DNA of 64,000 nucleotides, from the NCBI GenBank assembly GCA_036261625.1, contig DATAKL010000049.1, positions 1-64,000 of the forward strand, given 5' to 3'. The notes under the pieces are model-generated. The model did not search any database, had not been told where the DNA came from, and saw only the letters and a program-made list of their open reading frames with translations. Below, in pieces: positions 26,201-35,061 of the stretch. Both the position numbers and the translations under genes were made by a program. The first letter of the stretch is position 1. Every line of letters begins with the position of its first letter. This stretch comes from JAAXKN01 sp036261625 (GTDB lineage: Bacteria; Bacteroidota; Ignavibacteria; Ignavibacteriales; SURF-24).

Positions 26201-26774
26201 CCATATAAGGCTGGTTGGGGTCTGCATAGCCCGGAAGAGGCTCCCATTGCCACAAAGTATCGCCTTTAGGATTTACCTCTCGCAGGTTATACTGCGGCCA
26301 GTCGTTAAGTCCGTCTGAAATAATGTGAAGTCTTTTCTTAGGATCCCTTGAATCGGGCACAGAGGCGCCCACAAGAGGTGTGAACTGGAAAATATAAGGT
26401 GAACCGTGCCATACGAGCTCGGTAATTTCTCTTATTCCGCCGTAGCCTTCGCCTATGCCGCCGTAGTTGGTGAGTCCTACCTTTATTTTATTTCCGTTCA
26501 TAAGGAAAGACTTACGGTCACTGTAGCCCTGCGACTTATGAAGGCTGCCGGAATACTTATATTTATCGATATCCTCAGAAGCAGCCTTTTTTTCAGGAGC
26601 CGGGTGCTTGCTGATATAATTATTTATGAGGTCGATTACAGCCTGATGTTCCTGTTGGCGTTTCACTTCACGGCTCTGGTTCTGCGAAAACAGTTTGCCG
26701 TTATAACAGGTCACCAGGAATAAAGCTGTAAAGAGTACATTATAAAATAACTTAAAATGGATCTTTCTTTTCAT
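23292..26774 (-). CDS. Large secreted protein with calcium-binding-like repeats and T9SS-like C-terminus
   Basis: An 1160-residue exported protein with a signal peptide over about residues 1-31. No catalytic domain is recognised. Residues 374-424 are an Asp/Gly/Asn-rich run (DGIDNDGDGLVDE, DGIDNDHDW, DDVGVDGIPNTGDEGESDG) like thrombospondin type-3 calcium-binding repeats. Around residues 548-690 there is a fibronectin-type-III-like region (VTAVPGDKKVTLYWD, YYYAVVAYDHGD). The last 95 residues (NIRVVPNPYVGYNE ... TIRIFTLSGDPVQ ... YGLYIAHIEAPG) resemble a T9SS type A sorting domain. A surface-attached structural or adhesive role is inferred. Its neighbours are a TonB receptor upstream and a PorV-like protein downstream on the same strand. 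Confidence 0.7.
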   Translation of the reverse strand: MKRKIHFKLFYNVLFTALFLVTCYNGKLFSQNQSREVKRQQEHQAVIDLINNYISKHPAPEKKAASEDIDKYKYSGSLHKSQGYSDRKSFLMNGNKIKVGLTNYGGIGEGYGGIREITELVWHGSPYIFQFTPLVGASVPDSRDPKKRLHIISDGLNDWPQYNLREVNPKGDTLWQWEPLPGYADPNQPYMASNPGEDLDRDGKPDSWPREWYNQTLGKYVWPGYLTQGVNNADLECFWSMDDRDNAEFPYYPFKNDLKRRGLGVQVDGRAFQWSNSLAENAIFFVYTVTNVSDYDLDSVFFGVYGDPDVGNAADNKDDLGFFVPPYSTDEVNVDNIPVYSRSMVYFYDNDGIGAQGIKLGYLGCKFLESPGNSSDGIDNDGDGLVDERQDDGIDNDHDWNQETDDVGVDGIPNTGDEGESDGHPTAGKRLADGSPDPLHPGEPNFELTDLDEVDQIGLTSFNSWIWRDGGSVRDDELMWTRSIPGTFSPIPNKNDIVFNYGSGYISLKKGETKRISMALLFGENLNDLLTSAETVQDIYNKNYNFFKPPDLPKVTAVPGDKKVTLYWDSEAENSKDPITGNDFEGYVIYRSTDPTFTDILKISDGKGASFLSEPLKDLQGYDARWDKVNDWKGYHPVAYQGRGVHYYLGDNTGLVHSFVDSNNVINGQTYYYAVVAYDHGDSLGIPPSETTKKITLDPVTSQFKFDANTVQVIPGPRASGYMLPEINNGSNLLHESGTGNGKISFSVVNDLLVKDSEYRLTFSDTMRVAGKLVQAKNYSLSSTNPVTESFRAFNGKFTSLNNSNIVKDDVLKVTDDNGTVYTEGSDYIISYTRGAVQRLDNSRMPDGGTFKITYHYFPVFESTSLSGDDSNPVFDGVSLKIIDEKDIEIDTSRSGFNGKNTNLRFSSKLYGYGKTVKLPLDYEVTFSSQNVDSTFIVSNSKLAKIPVNFTVKDITSGVPAPVTSMLVEQFQTRNDRWDIGEELVFFKPGSKGTQRDTLSWSIKLLGPQDTTKAPVMPSDGDVLRILTNRPFNSKDVFVLKTSAAKLSNDKAAASMDNIRVVPNPYVGYNELEPLNRLPDKNRGERRIYFDNLPAKCTIRIFTLSGDPVQTLNHDSNMQNGREFWNLLNRDGFGVAYGLYIAHIEAPGIGEKIVKFALIK

Positions 26775-26816
26775 TATGAAACTTCTCCAATTAGAATTCT
26801 GTCAAAATTTTACGGA

Positions 26817-29570
26817 TCAAAATTTTAAGGAAATGCCGACTTTAACATTTCTCGGGGCCAGGTAATAGTTCGGCCTTATGAAGTACTCATTTGCCGAATG
26901 CATACCGGGGGTTCTGGCTGCCTTATCGTTTGTATTCTGCGCCGAGCCCATGGTCTCTTCCAAAGAGTATGTAGCCCGTCCGGTGTCGTCGTAAACGTAT
27001 CTTTCATTAAGCTGATCAAAGAGATTATACACCTTCAGGAACATCGTAAAGGTTAAGTCGAAGAGATTAAAAGACTTATCGGCCAGGAGATCCACACTCA
27101 TCTGCGAGGGCTTCCTGTCGCTGTTTGTAGGCAGGTAAATCTTGCCCGAGACTATCTGCGGCGTATAGGGAAGTCCTGTTCCTATTCTGCCCACAAGTGT
27201 CACGTTCCAGTCCTCGTGGCCGAAAAGCAGCGAGGCATTTAACGTATGCGACTGATCCCAGTTAAGCAGTACCGGTACTTTTTCAGACTGTCTGCCCGAA
27301 GAAAGATCCAGGAAGAATGCATCTGCGCTGGTTTCATTTCCCTCGGCCACCTGGAAAGTATAATCCAGCGAGGCCCCGAAGAACTCGTCAATGTTCCTTC
27401 TTTTATTAATAGAGAATGTAATACCCTTGATGCTTCCGTAATCCTTGTTTACGTATTTATTATAAGTTTCCTGTGTATTTATTCTTATCTGCTGAAGGGC
27501 CAATAGGTCGCGCACGTCCTTGTAGAAAGCCGTTACGTTAAATGCCAGGTTATCCATCAGCTGCTGCTGAAGGCCGAATTCATAGGTCACGGTCTTCTCA
27601 GGGTTCAGGTTTGCATTCCCGTAAGTCGGAAATCCCGAGGAGAAGCTCGACTTGAAGTTAGCGTTGCTGTAGAGGTACTGGAACGGGGGCATCTGGTAGA
27701 AATGCCCGTAAGACAGGTGAATAATACCTTTGTCCGTAATCGGATAAGAAATACCAATTCTTGGGCTCAGCTGATGCTTTGCCGGCGCATCCTTCAGAAG
27801 GCCGTTCGGGTCGATCTGCGGGGGCAGCTTCGGATCGTTGGGCGACGGATGGAAAGTATCAACTGAGTATGGCGAACGTGAAGCAAAGTAATCGTATCTT
27901 AAGCCGACATTTAAGATAATGCTTTCAAATTCCATTTTATCCTGAATATATGAGGAGAATTCAAGCGGTTTTTTTGTATAATAATCGTGCTTCGGGGAAG
28001 AAAGGTCCGGAATTTCCGGCAGTGAAGATTCCTTTAAGACCTCAAAGTTTTCAAATTCCAGTGTATGGCTCTTGAAGTCCAGGCCGAACTTCACTTCATG
28101 GTTCTGGTTGAGCTGACTCGTAAGGTCAAACTTTGCCCCGATGCTCTTTGATCTCTGGTAATACTGGTTGTTTAATGTGCCGCCCGAGGCAAAGGTGTAG
28201 TTTGCCGCCGGGTCGAGCTTATTGCGGTTCTGGTATCTTGGATCTGCATAAAGACCGCTTGTACCCATTCCGGGGTAGTAGCTTACGGCATTTCCCGAGG
28301 CATCCAGCAGGGGATAGAGATACTGCTTAAAGTCATTCATATTGTATGAACCCTTCAGCGTATAGAATGTACTGTTGCTGACGGCATGCCTTACTTCCAC
28401 TGAATTCAAAAGACCCCATTCATAGTTATTGTAATTGCCGTCGGGATCGTATTTTAAGTCGTGATTATACGACTTGTAATCAGAATTTGAATAAACCACG
28501 TCATAGTTGACCTTGATTGTGGATATGGGGCGGAAAGTCAGCTTAAATGTGGAGCTTAAATCCCTGCTCGGGTTCATTGAAATTTTAGCGCCGTCTCCGG
28601 TTGAAATAATCCTTATATCTTCCGGATTCTGCGGATTTCTGTAAACTGAATCCGTAGGGTTGTGCTCACGCACGCCGTAGAGGTATCCCTGGTCGTTATT
28701 GAATCTTCCTGAGGCAAAGAAGGACACATAGTCTCCCATCAGGGGAACAGGGCCGCTTAAGGTAACCTCAGAAACATTGCTGTTAAGGGGGTTCACAGAT
28801 TTGATGTTATAGAATACGTTGTCGTGAGTGCTCAGGTAGTCGCCCGTGTAAAATGAAAGATAGCCCTGGTACTTGCTTCCGCCTTCCTTGGTAATAGTGT
28901 TTACAATACCGGAAAGGGCGTTGCCGTATTCGGCATTGAATGTACCGCTTACAACTGAAAGCTCTTCGATGGCATTTGTTGAAATCTCAACCGTGCGCGA
29001 GTTATCGAACGGGTTTGAAATGGACACACCATTTACTGCGTAGGCAATTTCAGTTGAACGGCCGCCTCTTATGTGGAGCTCGCCGCCGGCACCCTGAACG
29101 AAGCCCGCCTGAAGCGAAAGTATCTGATTGACGCTTTCGACAGGAAGACTCGAAATCTGGGATGCATCAACTGAGGTCTGCGAGGAAGTCAGGTCCTTTC
29201 TGATCATAGGAGCTTCAGCAGTAATAACGATCGTTCCCAGTGTGGTTGCCGTGGAGGATATCTGAATATCCAGCCTTGTTGTAAAGTCGGCTGACACCTT
29301 TACGTTAATAATCTCCCTTTTCTGATAACCCACGGCAGAGGCGTATATCTTATATGTTCCGGGAGGAATATTATTGATGGTGTAAAAACCCTCTATGTCA
29401 GTAGCCGCGCCGAGAGTTGTCCCGTCAATCACAACGTTCACTCCCATAAGGGCTTCGCCTGTTTCCAGATCTGTAACCTTGCCGGCAATTTTCCCGGTGG
29501 TTCCGGCAAGCAGGTTGTGAGAAAGACTAATTAAGAGAATAAAAATAATGGTCAAGAGCTTTTTCTGCAT
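26817..29570 (-). CDS. TonB-dependent receptor with carboxypeptidase-like N-domain
   Basis: A 917-residue outer-membrane receptor. The signal peptide is followed by a carboxypeptidase-regulatory-like domain (GKIAGKVTDLETGEALMGVNV) at about residues 24-105. Next come a plug domain (SSQTSVDASQISSLPVESVNQIL ... GGELHIRGGRSTEIAY VNGVSI region) and a long beta-barrel ending NVKVGISLKF. Such receptors import large substrates with TonB energy or act as OmpA/Oar-like surface proteins; no SusD partner is present. I chose the ATG at 29570, directly before the signal peptide with GAGG upstream. An in-frame ATG at 29591 would add seven residues. Confidence 0.87.
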   Translation of the reverse strand: MQKKLLTIIFILLISLSHNLLAGTTGKIAGKVTDLETGEALMGVNVVIDGTTLGAATDIEGFYTINNIPPGTYKIYASAVGYQKREIINVKVSADFTTRLDIQISSTATTLGTIVITAEAPMIRKDLTSSQTSVDASQISSLPVESVNQILSLQAGFVQGAGGELHIRGGRSTEIAYAVNGVSISNPFDNSRTVEISTNAIEELSVVSGTFNAEYGNALSGIVNTITKEGGSKYQGYLSFYTGDYLSTHDNVFYNIKSVNPLNSNVSEVTLSGPVPLMGDYVSFFASGRFNNDQGYLYGVREHNPTDSVYRNPQNPEDIRIISTGDGAKISMNPSRDLSSTFKLTFRPISTIKVNYDVVYSNSDYKSYNHDLKYDPDGNYNNYEWGLLNSVEVRHAVSNSTFYTLKGSYNMNDFKQYLYPLLDASGNAVSYYPGMGTSGLYADPRYQNRNKLDPAANYTFASGGTLNNQYYQRSKSIGAKFDLTSQLNQNHEVKFGLDFKSHTLEFENFEVLKESSLPEIPDLSSPKHDYYTKKPLEFSSYIQDKMEFESIILNVGLRYDYFASRSPYSVDTFHPSPNDPKLPPQIDPNGLLKDAPAKHQLSPRIGISYPITDKGIIHLSYGHFYQMPPFQYLYSNANFKSSFSSGFPTYGNANLNPEKTVTYEFGLQQQLMDNLAFNVTAFYKDVRDLLALQQIRINTQETYNKYVNKDYGSIKGITFSINKRRNIDEFFGASLDYTFQVAEGNETSADAFFLDLSSGRQSEKVPVLLNWDQSHTLNASLLFGHEDWNVTLVGRIGTGLPYTPQIVSGKIYLPTNSDRKPSQMSVDLLADKSFNLFDLTFTMFLKVYNLFDQLNERYVYDDTGRATYSLEETMGSAQNTNDKAARTPGMHSANEYFIRPNYYLAPRNVKVGISLKF

Positions 29571-29734
29571 TATAAAACCTCGTGTTATCATAAATGATTT
29601 TGGAATACAAGAAAAACACCGTAACTAATAGATAAAACAAAACTTTTCATGTCACTTTATTTCAGCATTATCTGTTCAAAAAAACCGGAAAGAACAATGT
29701 CCGGCCATACGGAAGAAACGGGCTGTGAACCTTC

Positions 29735-29762
29735 AAAAAAAAGCCGGGAGCAGGCTCCCGGC
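29735..29762 (-). terminator. Terminator of the FG-GAP gene
   Basis: Read on the minus strand, nine-base arms GCCGGGAGC and GCTCCCGGC around two bases are followed by eight T. It lies 20 bases after the stop of the FG-GAP gene, so the TonB receptor downstream needs its own promoter in the following 150 bases. Confidence 0.88.
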
Positions 29763-29781
29763 ATAAGAAAAGAAAAATAAA

Positions 29782-31419
29782 TTACTTCATTAAAAGCATC
29801 TTCTTTGTTATCATCTGGTTGTTGAAGTTCAGCTGATAGATATAAGTGCCGCTTGTGAGCTTTGAAGCATTAAAATCGACATTATATGATCCGGCTGTCA
29901 TGTGTTCGCTATTAATTAAGACTGCAACTTCCTGGCCGAGAATATTAAATATTCTTAAAGAAACGAAAGCCTCAGCCGGCAGTCCGAACTTAATCGTAGT
30001 TGAAGGGTTAAACGGATTCGGGAAATTCTGTGAAAGGAAGAAGTTATTTGGAACGGTATTGGTTTCCCTGGCAACCCTGGAGAGGCCCTGATATTCCAGA
30101 ATTACGAGCGGAATGTTCGGGAAATCAAGCGTGCCTCTGGGGTAACCTGAAGAATAAACTGCCTCATCAACCGAATCCTTGTTTACATCGCCAACACCAA
30201 CTATGTCAAGCTGACCCGTATTCGGGTGAATCAAAGAGTCGATAACTGAAGCTGTGTAGCTTTTAGGATCGTTTACTGCTCCGCCATTATACTGCAGGCG
30301 GACAACAGCGTCGAAAACTTTTGTGGCAGTAGTGTTTCTGCTTCCGAAAACAAAGTCAACCTTGCCGTCTTTATCCAGGTCGCCATAAGCGCCGCCGTTA
30401 AGTCTTGTAACGCCGAGAGTTGAATAGTCGGCCAGTGCAGTAGCAACTAAAGTATCGTTCTGGGGTTTGCACAGGTAAGCCACGCCGTCGGACCATCCGC
30501 CGAAGACGATCTCTTTCTGGCCGTCTTTGTCGATATCAGTTACACGGGCGGTCTTGAATGACCCTGTTTCATCCTTGCCTACTGTTTTCTGTGTGGCAAC
30601 AAAGTTAAATTTCTGACCATCAAACTTAACTGAAGAAACATCACCATTGCTGTCCCAGAGATAAAGCACGTTATTTAGCCATGCCAGGTCGTAGTATGTC
30701 ATTATCGGGAAGGTTGTCAGGCTTGCGTCTTTTCCGCTTGCTTCAATGGTCCATTTTTCACTTCCGTCGCCGTTATCGGGGATCTTATCCACGGAGAGAA
30801 TTCCAAAACCAACGCCTTTACTTGAGCGGTCGCAGAACATTAGTTCAGGAGTTCCGTCGTTATCATAGTCCTCCACGAACATTTTGATAGGTCTAATGTC
30901 AGCATTGTCTTCAGCTGCAATCTTGAACTTTGCATTCGGGGCTGAGCTTCCGAACATTTCAATGCCCATGCCATTGCTGGTGTCGCCGCGGTCTTCATAG
31001 ACGAATATCCTGTCGGGATTCGGATGTTCAGTATCCACCCAGTTTGCAGGTGCAAAGATGATCTCCATCTTGCCGTCTTTATCCAGATCGCCGTATGTCA
31101 AACCAGGCCAGGTATTCTGCTTGATATCGGGAATTTCGGCACTCCAGACCTCCTGCCACTTCCCGTTGTTGAATTCATACTTGTAGATTCTCGGCGTCAG
31201 CTGCGATGGGGGATCGTCAACTGCATTGCTGTTAACTGCATAGATTTCAGGCTTGCCGTCTTTATCCAGGTCAACTCCGGCAACAACTTCGCCCCAGCCG
31301 CCTGCATCCGGCTGATGGACTGAAAGTGTATCAAGCCTTACAAATTTGCCTGTCTGGGCATTTACTGAAAAAGAAAGAGCCGCTGAAAAAAGAAGAATAA
31401 AGAAGAAACAACGTTTCAT
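29782..31419 (-). CDS. FG-GAP/VCBS repeat protein with T9SS sorting domain
   Basis: A 545-residue secreted protein with a signal peptide (cleavage near residue 21, VNAQ). Six Asp-rich calcium-loop motifs recur along it (DLDKDGKPEI, DLDKDGKMEI, DYDNDGTPEL, DIDKDGQKEI, DLDKDGKVDF, DVNKDSVDEA), marking FG-GAP/VCBS blades of a beta-propeller. The last 85 residues are a textbook T9SS type A domain: SQNFPNPFNPSTTIKFGLP, then IFNILGQEVAVLIN and a final KKMLLMK. It is therefore predicted to be exported by T9SS and fixed to or released from the cell surface. The ligand is unknown. It begins the minus-strand surface block but has its own terminator. Confidence 0.85.
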   Translation of the reverse strand: MKRCFFFILLFSAALSFSVNAQTGKFVRLDTLSVHQPDAGGWGEVVAGVDLDKDGKPEIYAVNSNAVDDPPSQLTPRIYKYEFNNGKWQEVWSAEIPDIKQNTWPGLTYGDLDKDGKMEIIFAPANWVDTEHPNPDRIFVYEDRGDTSNGMGIEMFGSSAPNAKFKIAAEDNADIRPIKMFVEDYDNDGTPELMFCDRSSKGVGFGILSVDKIPDNGDGSEKWTIEASGKDASLTTFPIMTYYDLAWLNNVLYLWDSNGDVSSVKFDGQKFNFVATQKTVGKDETGSFKTARVTDIDKDGQKEIVFGGWSDGVAYLCKPQNDTLVATALADYSTLGVTRLNGGAYGDLDKDGKVDFVFGSRNTTATKVFDAVVRLQYNGGAVNDPKSYTASVIDSLIHPNTGQLDIVGVGDVNKDSVDEAVYSSGYPRGTLDFPNIPLVILEYQGLSRVARETNTVPNNFFLSQNFPNPFNPSTTIKFGLPAEAFVSLRIFNILGQEVAVLINSEHMTAGSYNVDFNASKLTSGTYIYQLNFNNQMITKKMLLMK

Positions 31420-31627
31420 ATTCCGCCTCTCTGTTTGTTAGTGATTGAACTCTATTGAAATAGTGACAATAGTTAACAGATATCATGGAAATAAAACGGA
31501 TCTTGGCGAATTGCAGCGTGTTTTTTGGCCTAAGAATATAATCTTGACATAACTGACAACAAGTTTAAAAAAAATTAGCTTTAAATCAATAGCCTGGAGG
31601 AAAAAATGAACGGAATAATGTCAAGGT
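31420..31627. other. Intergenic region with orphan promoter- and RBS-like signals
   Basis: It holds the upstream region of the FG-GAP gene on the minus strand. On the plus strand there is a TTGACA box (near 31554), an AT-rich stretch, a strong GGAGG at 31596-31600 and an ATG at 31606. The frame has only 22 codons and runs into the 3' end of lolD on the other strand. No full gene follows. Confidence 0.4.
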
Positions 31628-31674
31628 TCATTCTGCCATATTTTCACCGGGAACAGCATTTTCATCAGGCCTAA
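31606..31674 (+). pseudogene. Possible gene-start remnant or very small ORF
   Basis: The ATG sits six bases after a near-perfect GGAGG but the frame stops after 22 codons, and its second half overlaps the end of the lolD-like gene on the opposite strand. The peptide (MNGIMSRF...) shows no recognisable feature. It may be the cut-off 5' end of a lost gene, a tiny peptide gene, or chance. Confidence 0.2.
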
Positions 31675-32365
31675 TATTGCTTCTGAAGGCAATAATTTCT
31701 CCATCCTTCATTTCAAAGACTTCATCTGCAAGTTTCATCAGTTCAGGATTATGGGTTACGATGACAAGAGACTTATTAAATTTATCTCTGAGTTCCACAA
31801 ATAGACCATTTATGACTTCACTGTTTACCGAATCGAGGTTTCCCGTGGGTTCATCAGCAAAAATAATTTCAGGGTCATTTGCAAGCGCGCGCGCAACGGC
31901 AACTCTCTGCTGCTCGCCGCCGGAGAGTTCGGCAGGCTTATGCTCTGTTCTGTCTTCAAGTCCAACCTGCCTGAGGAGAAACTTTGCTTTCTTTACGGCA
32001 TCGCCTAAGGAAATGTTGTTTATCATCAGAGGAATTGCAACGTTTTCTGCCGCCGTAAACTCCGGCAGAAGATGATGGAACTGAAAGACGAAGCCGATAT
32101 TTCTGTTTCTGAAGGCCGCAAGCTTTTCGTCTGAAAACTTTAATATGTCCTCACCCTCAAAAGTGACCTGGCCTGAGTCGGGACGGTCCAGGCCGCTTAT
32201 TATGTGGAGCAGTGTGCTCTTGCCGGCCCCTGAGGCACCCATGATTACGGTAATTCTGTTCTTTGTGATATTTACCGAAATCCCTTTCAGGACCTCAAAC
32301 TTTTTCTTATCGAGGCTCTCATAGGATTTACGTATGTTTTCAGTCTTTAGGATTATTTGGCTCAT
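31628..32365 (-). CDS. lolD: ABC transporter ATP-binding protein, LolD-like
   Basis: A 245-residue ATPase that powers an inner-membrane complex with FtsX-type permeases. It carries Walker A GASGAGKST near residue 43, the Q-loop FQFHHLLPEFT, the signature LSGGEQQRVAVARAL and Walker B EIIFADEPTGNLDS. The spacing and the ETxNIRKSY start fit the LolD/MacB-like class. Two LolC/E-like permeases lie upstream in the same orientation, 43 bases away, so lipoprotein release to the outer membrane is the likely role. In this lineage related systems can have other functions. Confidence 0.88.
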   Translation of the reverse strand: MSQIILKTENIRKSYESLDKKKFEVLKGISVNITKNRITVIMGASGAGKSTLLHIISGLDRPDSGQVTFEGEDILKFSDEKLAAFRNRNIGFVFQFHHLLPEFTAAENVAIPLMINNISLGDAVKKAKFLLRQVGLEDRTEHKPAELSGGEQQRVAVARALANDPEIIFADEPTGNLDSVNSEVINGLFVELRDKFNKSLVIVTHNPELMKLADEVFEMKDGEIIAFRSNIRPDENAVPGENMAE

Positions 32366-32408
32366 TTTGTATCAGCATAAAGTGAAATTCAAATTTATTT
32401 TTAATTAT

Positions 32409-33641
32409 TTATTCCCATTTTATAGCCTCAAGCGCGGGAATCTTAACGGCTCTTTTGGCAGGGTAGAGTGAAGCCAGAAACGACAGCAAAAGCGCCATTG
32501 CGGCAACGGCCACGAGGTCCCAGAGCCTGAGTTCCACGGGCAGGGCATCAATTATATACTTTGTCGGATCGAGCGGATAGAACTTCAGTTTCATCTGCAG
32601 GAAAATAATCAGAACGCCGAGAGCCGTTCCGGCTATAGTGCCGATAATGCCTGTGAGCATCCCTTCAAACATGAATATTCTGAGTATGGAACGGTCACGC
32701 GCTCCCATGGATCTTAAAACACCGATGTCCTTTGTTTTTTCAATTACAGACATGGAAAGAGAGCCGAGTACGTTAAAAGTTGCAACCGTAATGATGAGGC
32801 TTACAATTATAAAAGCCGCCCAGCGTTCTATCTGCATCATTGAATAAAGATCCTTATGCAGGTCGTACCAGGTGTTGATGCGGAAGAGTTTCGGATCGAG
32901 CGACTTCATGAGCTCGTCTTTTACTTCCGTTGAGTTCTTGATGTCATCCAGGCGGATTTCATAGCCCTGTATCCTGTTGCCAAGCCCCAGGAGGTCCTGC
33001 GCCGAAGAAAGGGAAACAAATACCGAATACAAATCGTAATCGGCATTATTCGATTCAAAAATTCCTTTGATTATATATTTTTTCACTGATGGCAAGGCAA
33101 GGCTTGAGGCCGAACGGCTGAGGGAATTAAAGGATGTAAGATAAAGGCTGTCGCCCGGGACAGTCTGAATCTTGTTTGCCAGGTTAAAGCCTATGATAAT
33201 TCCGTCTTTGTCTCCCACGGGGCTGTAATCGAAGGTCCCGTATTCAATCCTGGATTTAACGCCCCAGTTCTCCCCCTGGTTTTTATAGTCTATTCCTTTT
33301 ACGTCCACTATGCTTGTAAGCTGGTTTCTAAGCGCAATTGCCTTGCCTGAGACAAAAGGGGAGTACGAACGGATGTGAGCAGTATGCTTTAAGACCTTTT
33401 CAACTTCAGGCATCCTGTCGTATGCATCTTCACTTATGGCCGTGATCCTTACGTGGGGATCGAAGTTTACGAGTATTGATGTCACCAGGCCCCCGAAGCC
33501 GTTAAAGACGGATAATACGACAACAAGCGCCGCAACGCCGAGCGTAATTCCCAGGACAGATACAATGGAAATAATAGTAATGAAGTTCAGCTTGTGCTTC
33601 GACCTTAAGTATCTTTTTGCAATAAATATTTCGTATTTCAT
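32409..33641 (-). CDS. FtsX-family ABC permease, LolC/LolE-like (second copy)
   Basis: A 410-residue permease. The N-terminal segment FIAKRYLRSKHKLNFITIISIVSVLGITLGVAALVVVLSV is membrane helix 1. A periplasmic domain of about 210 residues follows, then three helices near residues 270-400 with the conserved FtsX phrase TKDIGVLRSMGARDRSILRIFM. It pairs with the paralogue six bases upstream and with the LolD-like ATPase, giving a likely LolC-LolE-LolD arrangement. Confidence 0.88.
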   Translation of the reverse strand: MKYEIFIAKRYLRSKHKLNFITIISIVSVLGITLGVAALVVVLSVFNGFGGLVTSILVNFDPHVRITAISEDAYDRMPEVEKVLKHTAHIRSYSPFVSGKAIALRNQLTSIVDVKGIDYKNQGENWGVKSRIEYGTFDYSPVGDKDGIIIGFNLANKIQTVPGDSLYLTSFNSLSRSASSLALPSVKKYIIKGIFESNNADYDLYSVFVSLSSAQDLLGLGNRIQGYEIRLDDIKNSTEVKDELMKSLDPKLFRINTWYDLHKDLYSMMQIERWAAFIIVSLIITVATFNVLGSLSMSVIEKTKDIGVLRSMGARDRSILRIFMFEGMLTGIIGTIAGTALGVLIIFLQMKLKFYPLDPTKYIIDALPVELRLWDLVAVAAMALLLSFLASLYPAKRAVKIPALEAIKWE

Positions 33642-33647
33642 ATAGAC

Positions 33648-34874
33648 CTAGTCAAATCTTAAAGCTGAAATCGGGTTAATTTTTGAAGCAATATAGCTTG
33701 GAATGAGTGTAGAAAAAAAACAGAGCACAAGCGTAGCCAGGGATACAAAAAGATAATTATGCCAGTCGATTAGTATCGGCGCCTTCGACATAAAATAAAC
33801 GCTCTCGGGAAGTGTCACCAGGTCAAACCTGTCCTGCAGAATGCTTAAGACGTAGGCAAGAATGTTGCCCAGAAATATTCCGATAAGAGAGATATATATT
33901 CCCTGGATTATGAAAATTGAAACTATCTGTCTTCCTTTGGCCCCGAGGGACTTCAGTGTGCCGATTGCATTTGAGCGCTCGAGGACAATCATAAGGAGAG
34001 TTCCAACTATATTAAAGGCTGCAACTATTACAATGAGCACAAGCGCAATTGGGACAAGTTTTTTCTGCAGGTCGATCCAGGTAAAAATGCTCCGGTAGAT
34101 CTTAAATATACTTCTTGCGTAATAAGGATAGCCAAGGTAATGGTTAAGGTTATTGGCAATGCTGTCGGCCTTGGAAATGTCGTTTAATTTTATGTCGTAG
34201 CCGTTCACGTCATCCTTCATGCCGAAGAGTTGCTGTGCAATGTGCATATTGATATAGCAGAACTGGTCGTCGTATTCAGCAAGGCTGCTTTCAAAAATTC
34301 CCGAGACGCGGAACTGTTTTATGCTGGGAGGATTTTCAGGCGAAGGAGCCGTAAGCTGCTTAAGCGTAAAGATTGTAACGCGGTCGCCCACGTGTGCAAA
34401 AAGTTTGTCGGCAAGTTTCCGTCCGATTACAATAGGGGGCAGACCTGAGTCTACGCCTATATCGAACTTCCCCTCAACGATATATTTTCTGACCTCGGTA
34501 TTTGTATAGCCCGGAAGAATTCCCTTTAAGGTAATCCCCTCTGTATTCTGTTTATATTTAATGATCGCAAGCCTTAAAGCAAAGGGGGAAATTCCGCTGG
34601 AGTAGGGCCTGAGCCTTCTTTCCAGCACGGGCAGAATAATATTATAATCGGGCAGATTCCTGTTGGAAAAAGAGCTGATCTGGACGTGAGAGTTCATCTG
34701 TACAATTTTGTCGGATATGGCTTTTTCAAATCCGTTAATGACTGTAAGTGCAACAATAAGCGTTGCCACGCCGATTGCAATGCCCGCAATTGAAATAACC
34801 GAGATGAGGGAAATGAGCCTGGAATTCTTCTTGGATCCTGTAAATCTGTTCGCTATGAAGAAAGAAACTGACAT
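33648..34874 (-). CDS. FtsX-family ABC permease, LolC/LolE-like (first copy)
   Basis: A 408-residue permease with the same layout as its downstream neighbour: an N-terminal helix (SVISIAGIAIGVATLIVALTVI), a large periplasmic domain, and three C-terminal helices with ERSNAIGTLKSLGAKGRQIVSIF. I chose the ATG at 34874 because SFFIANRFTGSKKN begins the family-typical sequence and GGGA lies upstream. An in-frame start at 34946 would add 24 non-conserved residues. The two permeases are clearly diverged paralogues. Confidence 0.87.
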   Translation of the reverse strand: MSVSFFIANRFTGSKKNSRLISLISVISIAGIAIGVATLIVALTVINGFEKAISDKIVQMNSHVQISSFSNRNLPDYNIILPVLERRLRPYSSGISPFALRLAIIKYKQNTEGITLKGILPGYTNTEVRKYIVEGKFDIGVDSGLPPIVIGRKLADKLFAHVGDRVTIFTLKQLTAPSPENPPSIKQFRVSGIFESSLAEYDDQFCYINMHIAQQLFGMKDDVNGYDIKLNDISKADSIANNLNHYLGYPYYARSIFKIYRSIFTWIDLQKKLVPIALVLIVIVAAFNIVGTLLMIVLERSNAIGTLKSLGAKGRQIVSIFIIQGIYISLIGIFLGNILAYVLSILQDRFDLVTLPESVYFMSKAPILIDWHNYLFVSLATLVLCFFSTLIPSYIASKINPISALRFD

Positions 34875-35061
34875 TAAAGATTCCCGGCAATCTGCCCTGT
34901 TTTCTGGTGAAAATTTTCTTGAACTAACTAAAACAAAAATTATCAATAAATAAATATAATTCCAAAAATAATGAAAAAAATAATTGACTAATGATAAAAA
35001 TAATCATATTTTAGAACTCTCGATTGGAAACAATTTTGTTCTAGAAATACTGAAGCATTAA

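Noticed and set aside
22245..31419. SusC/SusD polysaccharide utilisation locus
   Set aside because: There is no SusD-like lipoprotein and no glycoside hydrolase beside the receptor.
29782..31419. Integrin-like or glycosidase function for the FG-GAP protein
   Set aside because: Only calcium-loop repeats and a sorting domain are visible; no catalytic residues support an enzyme.
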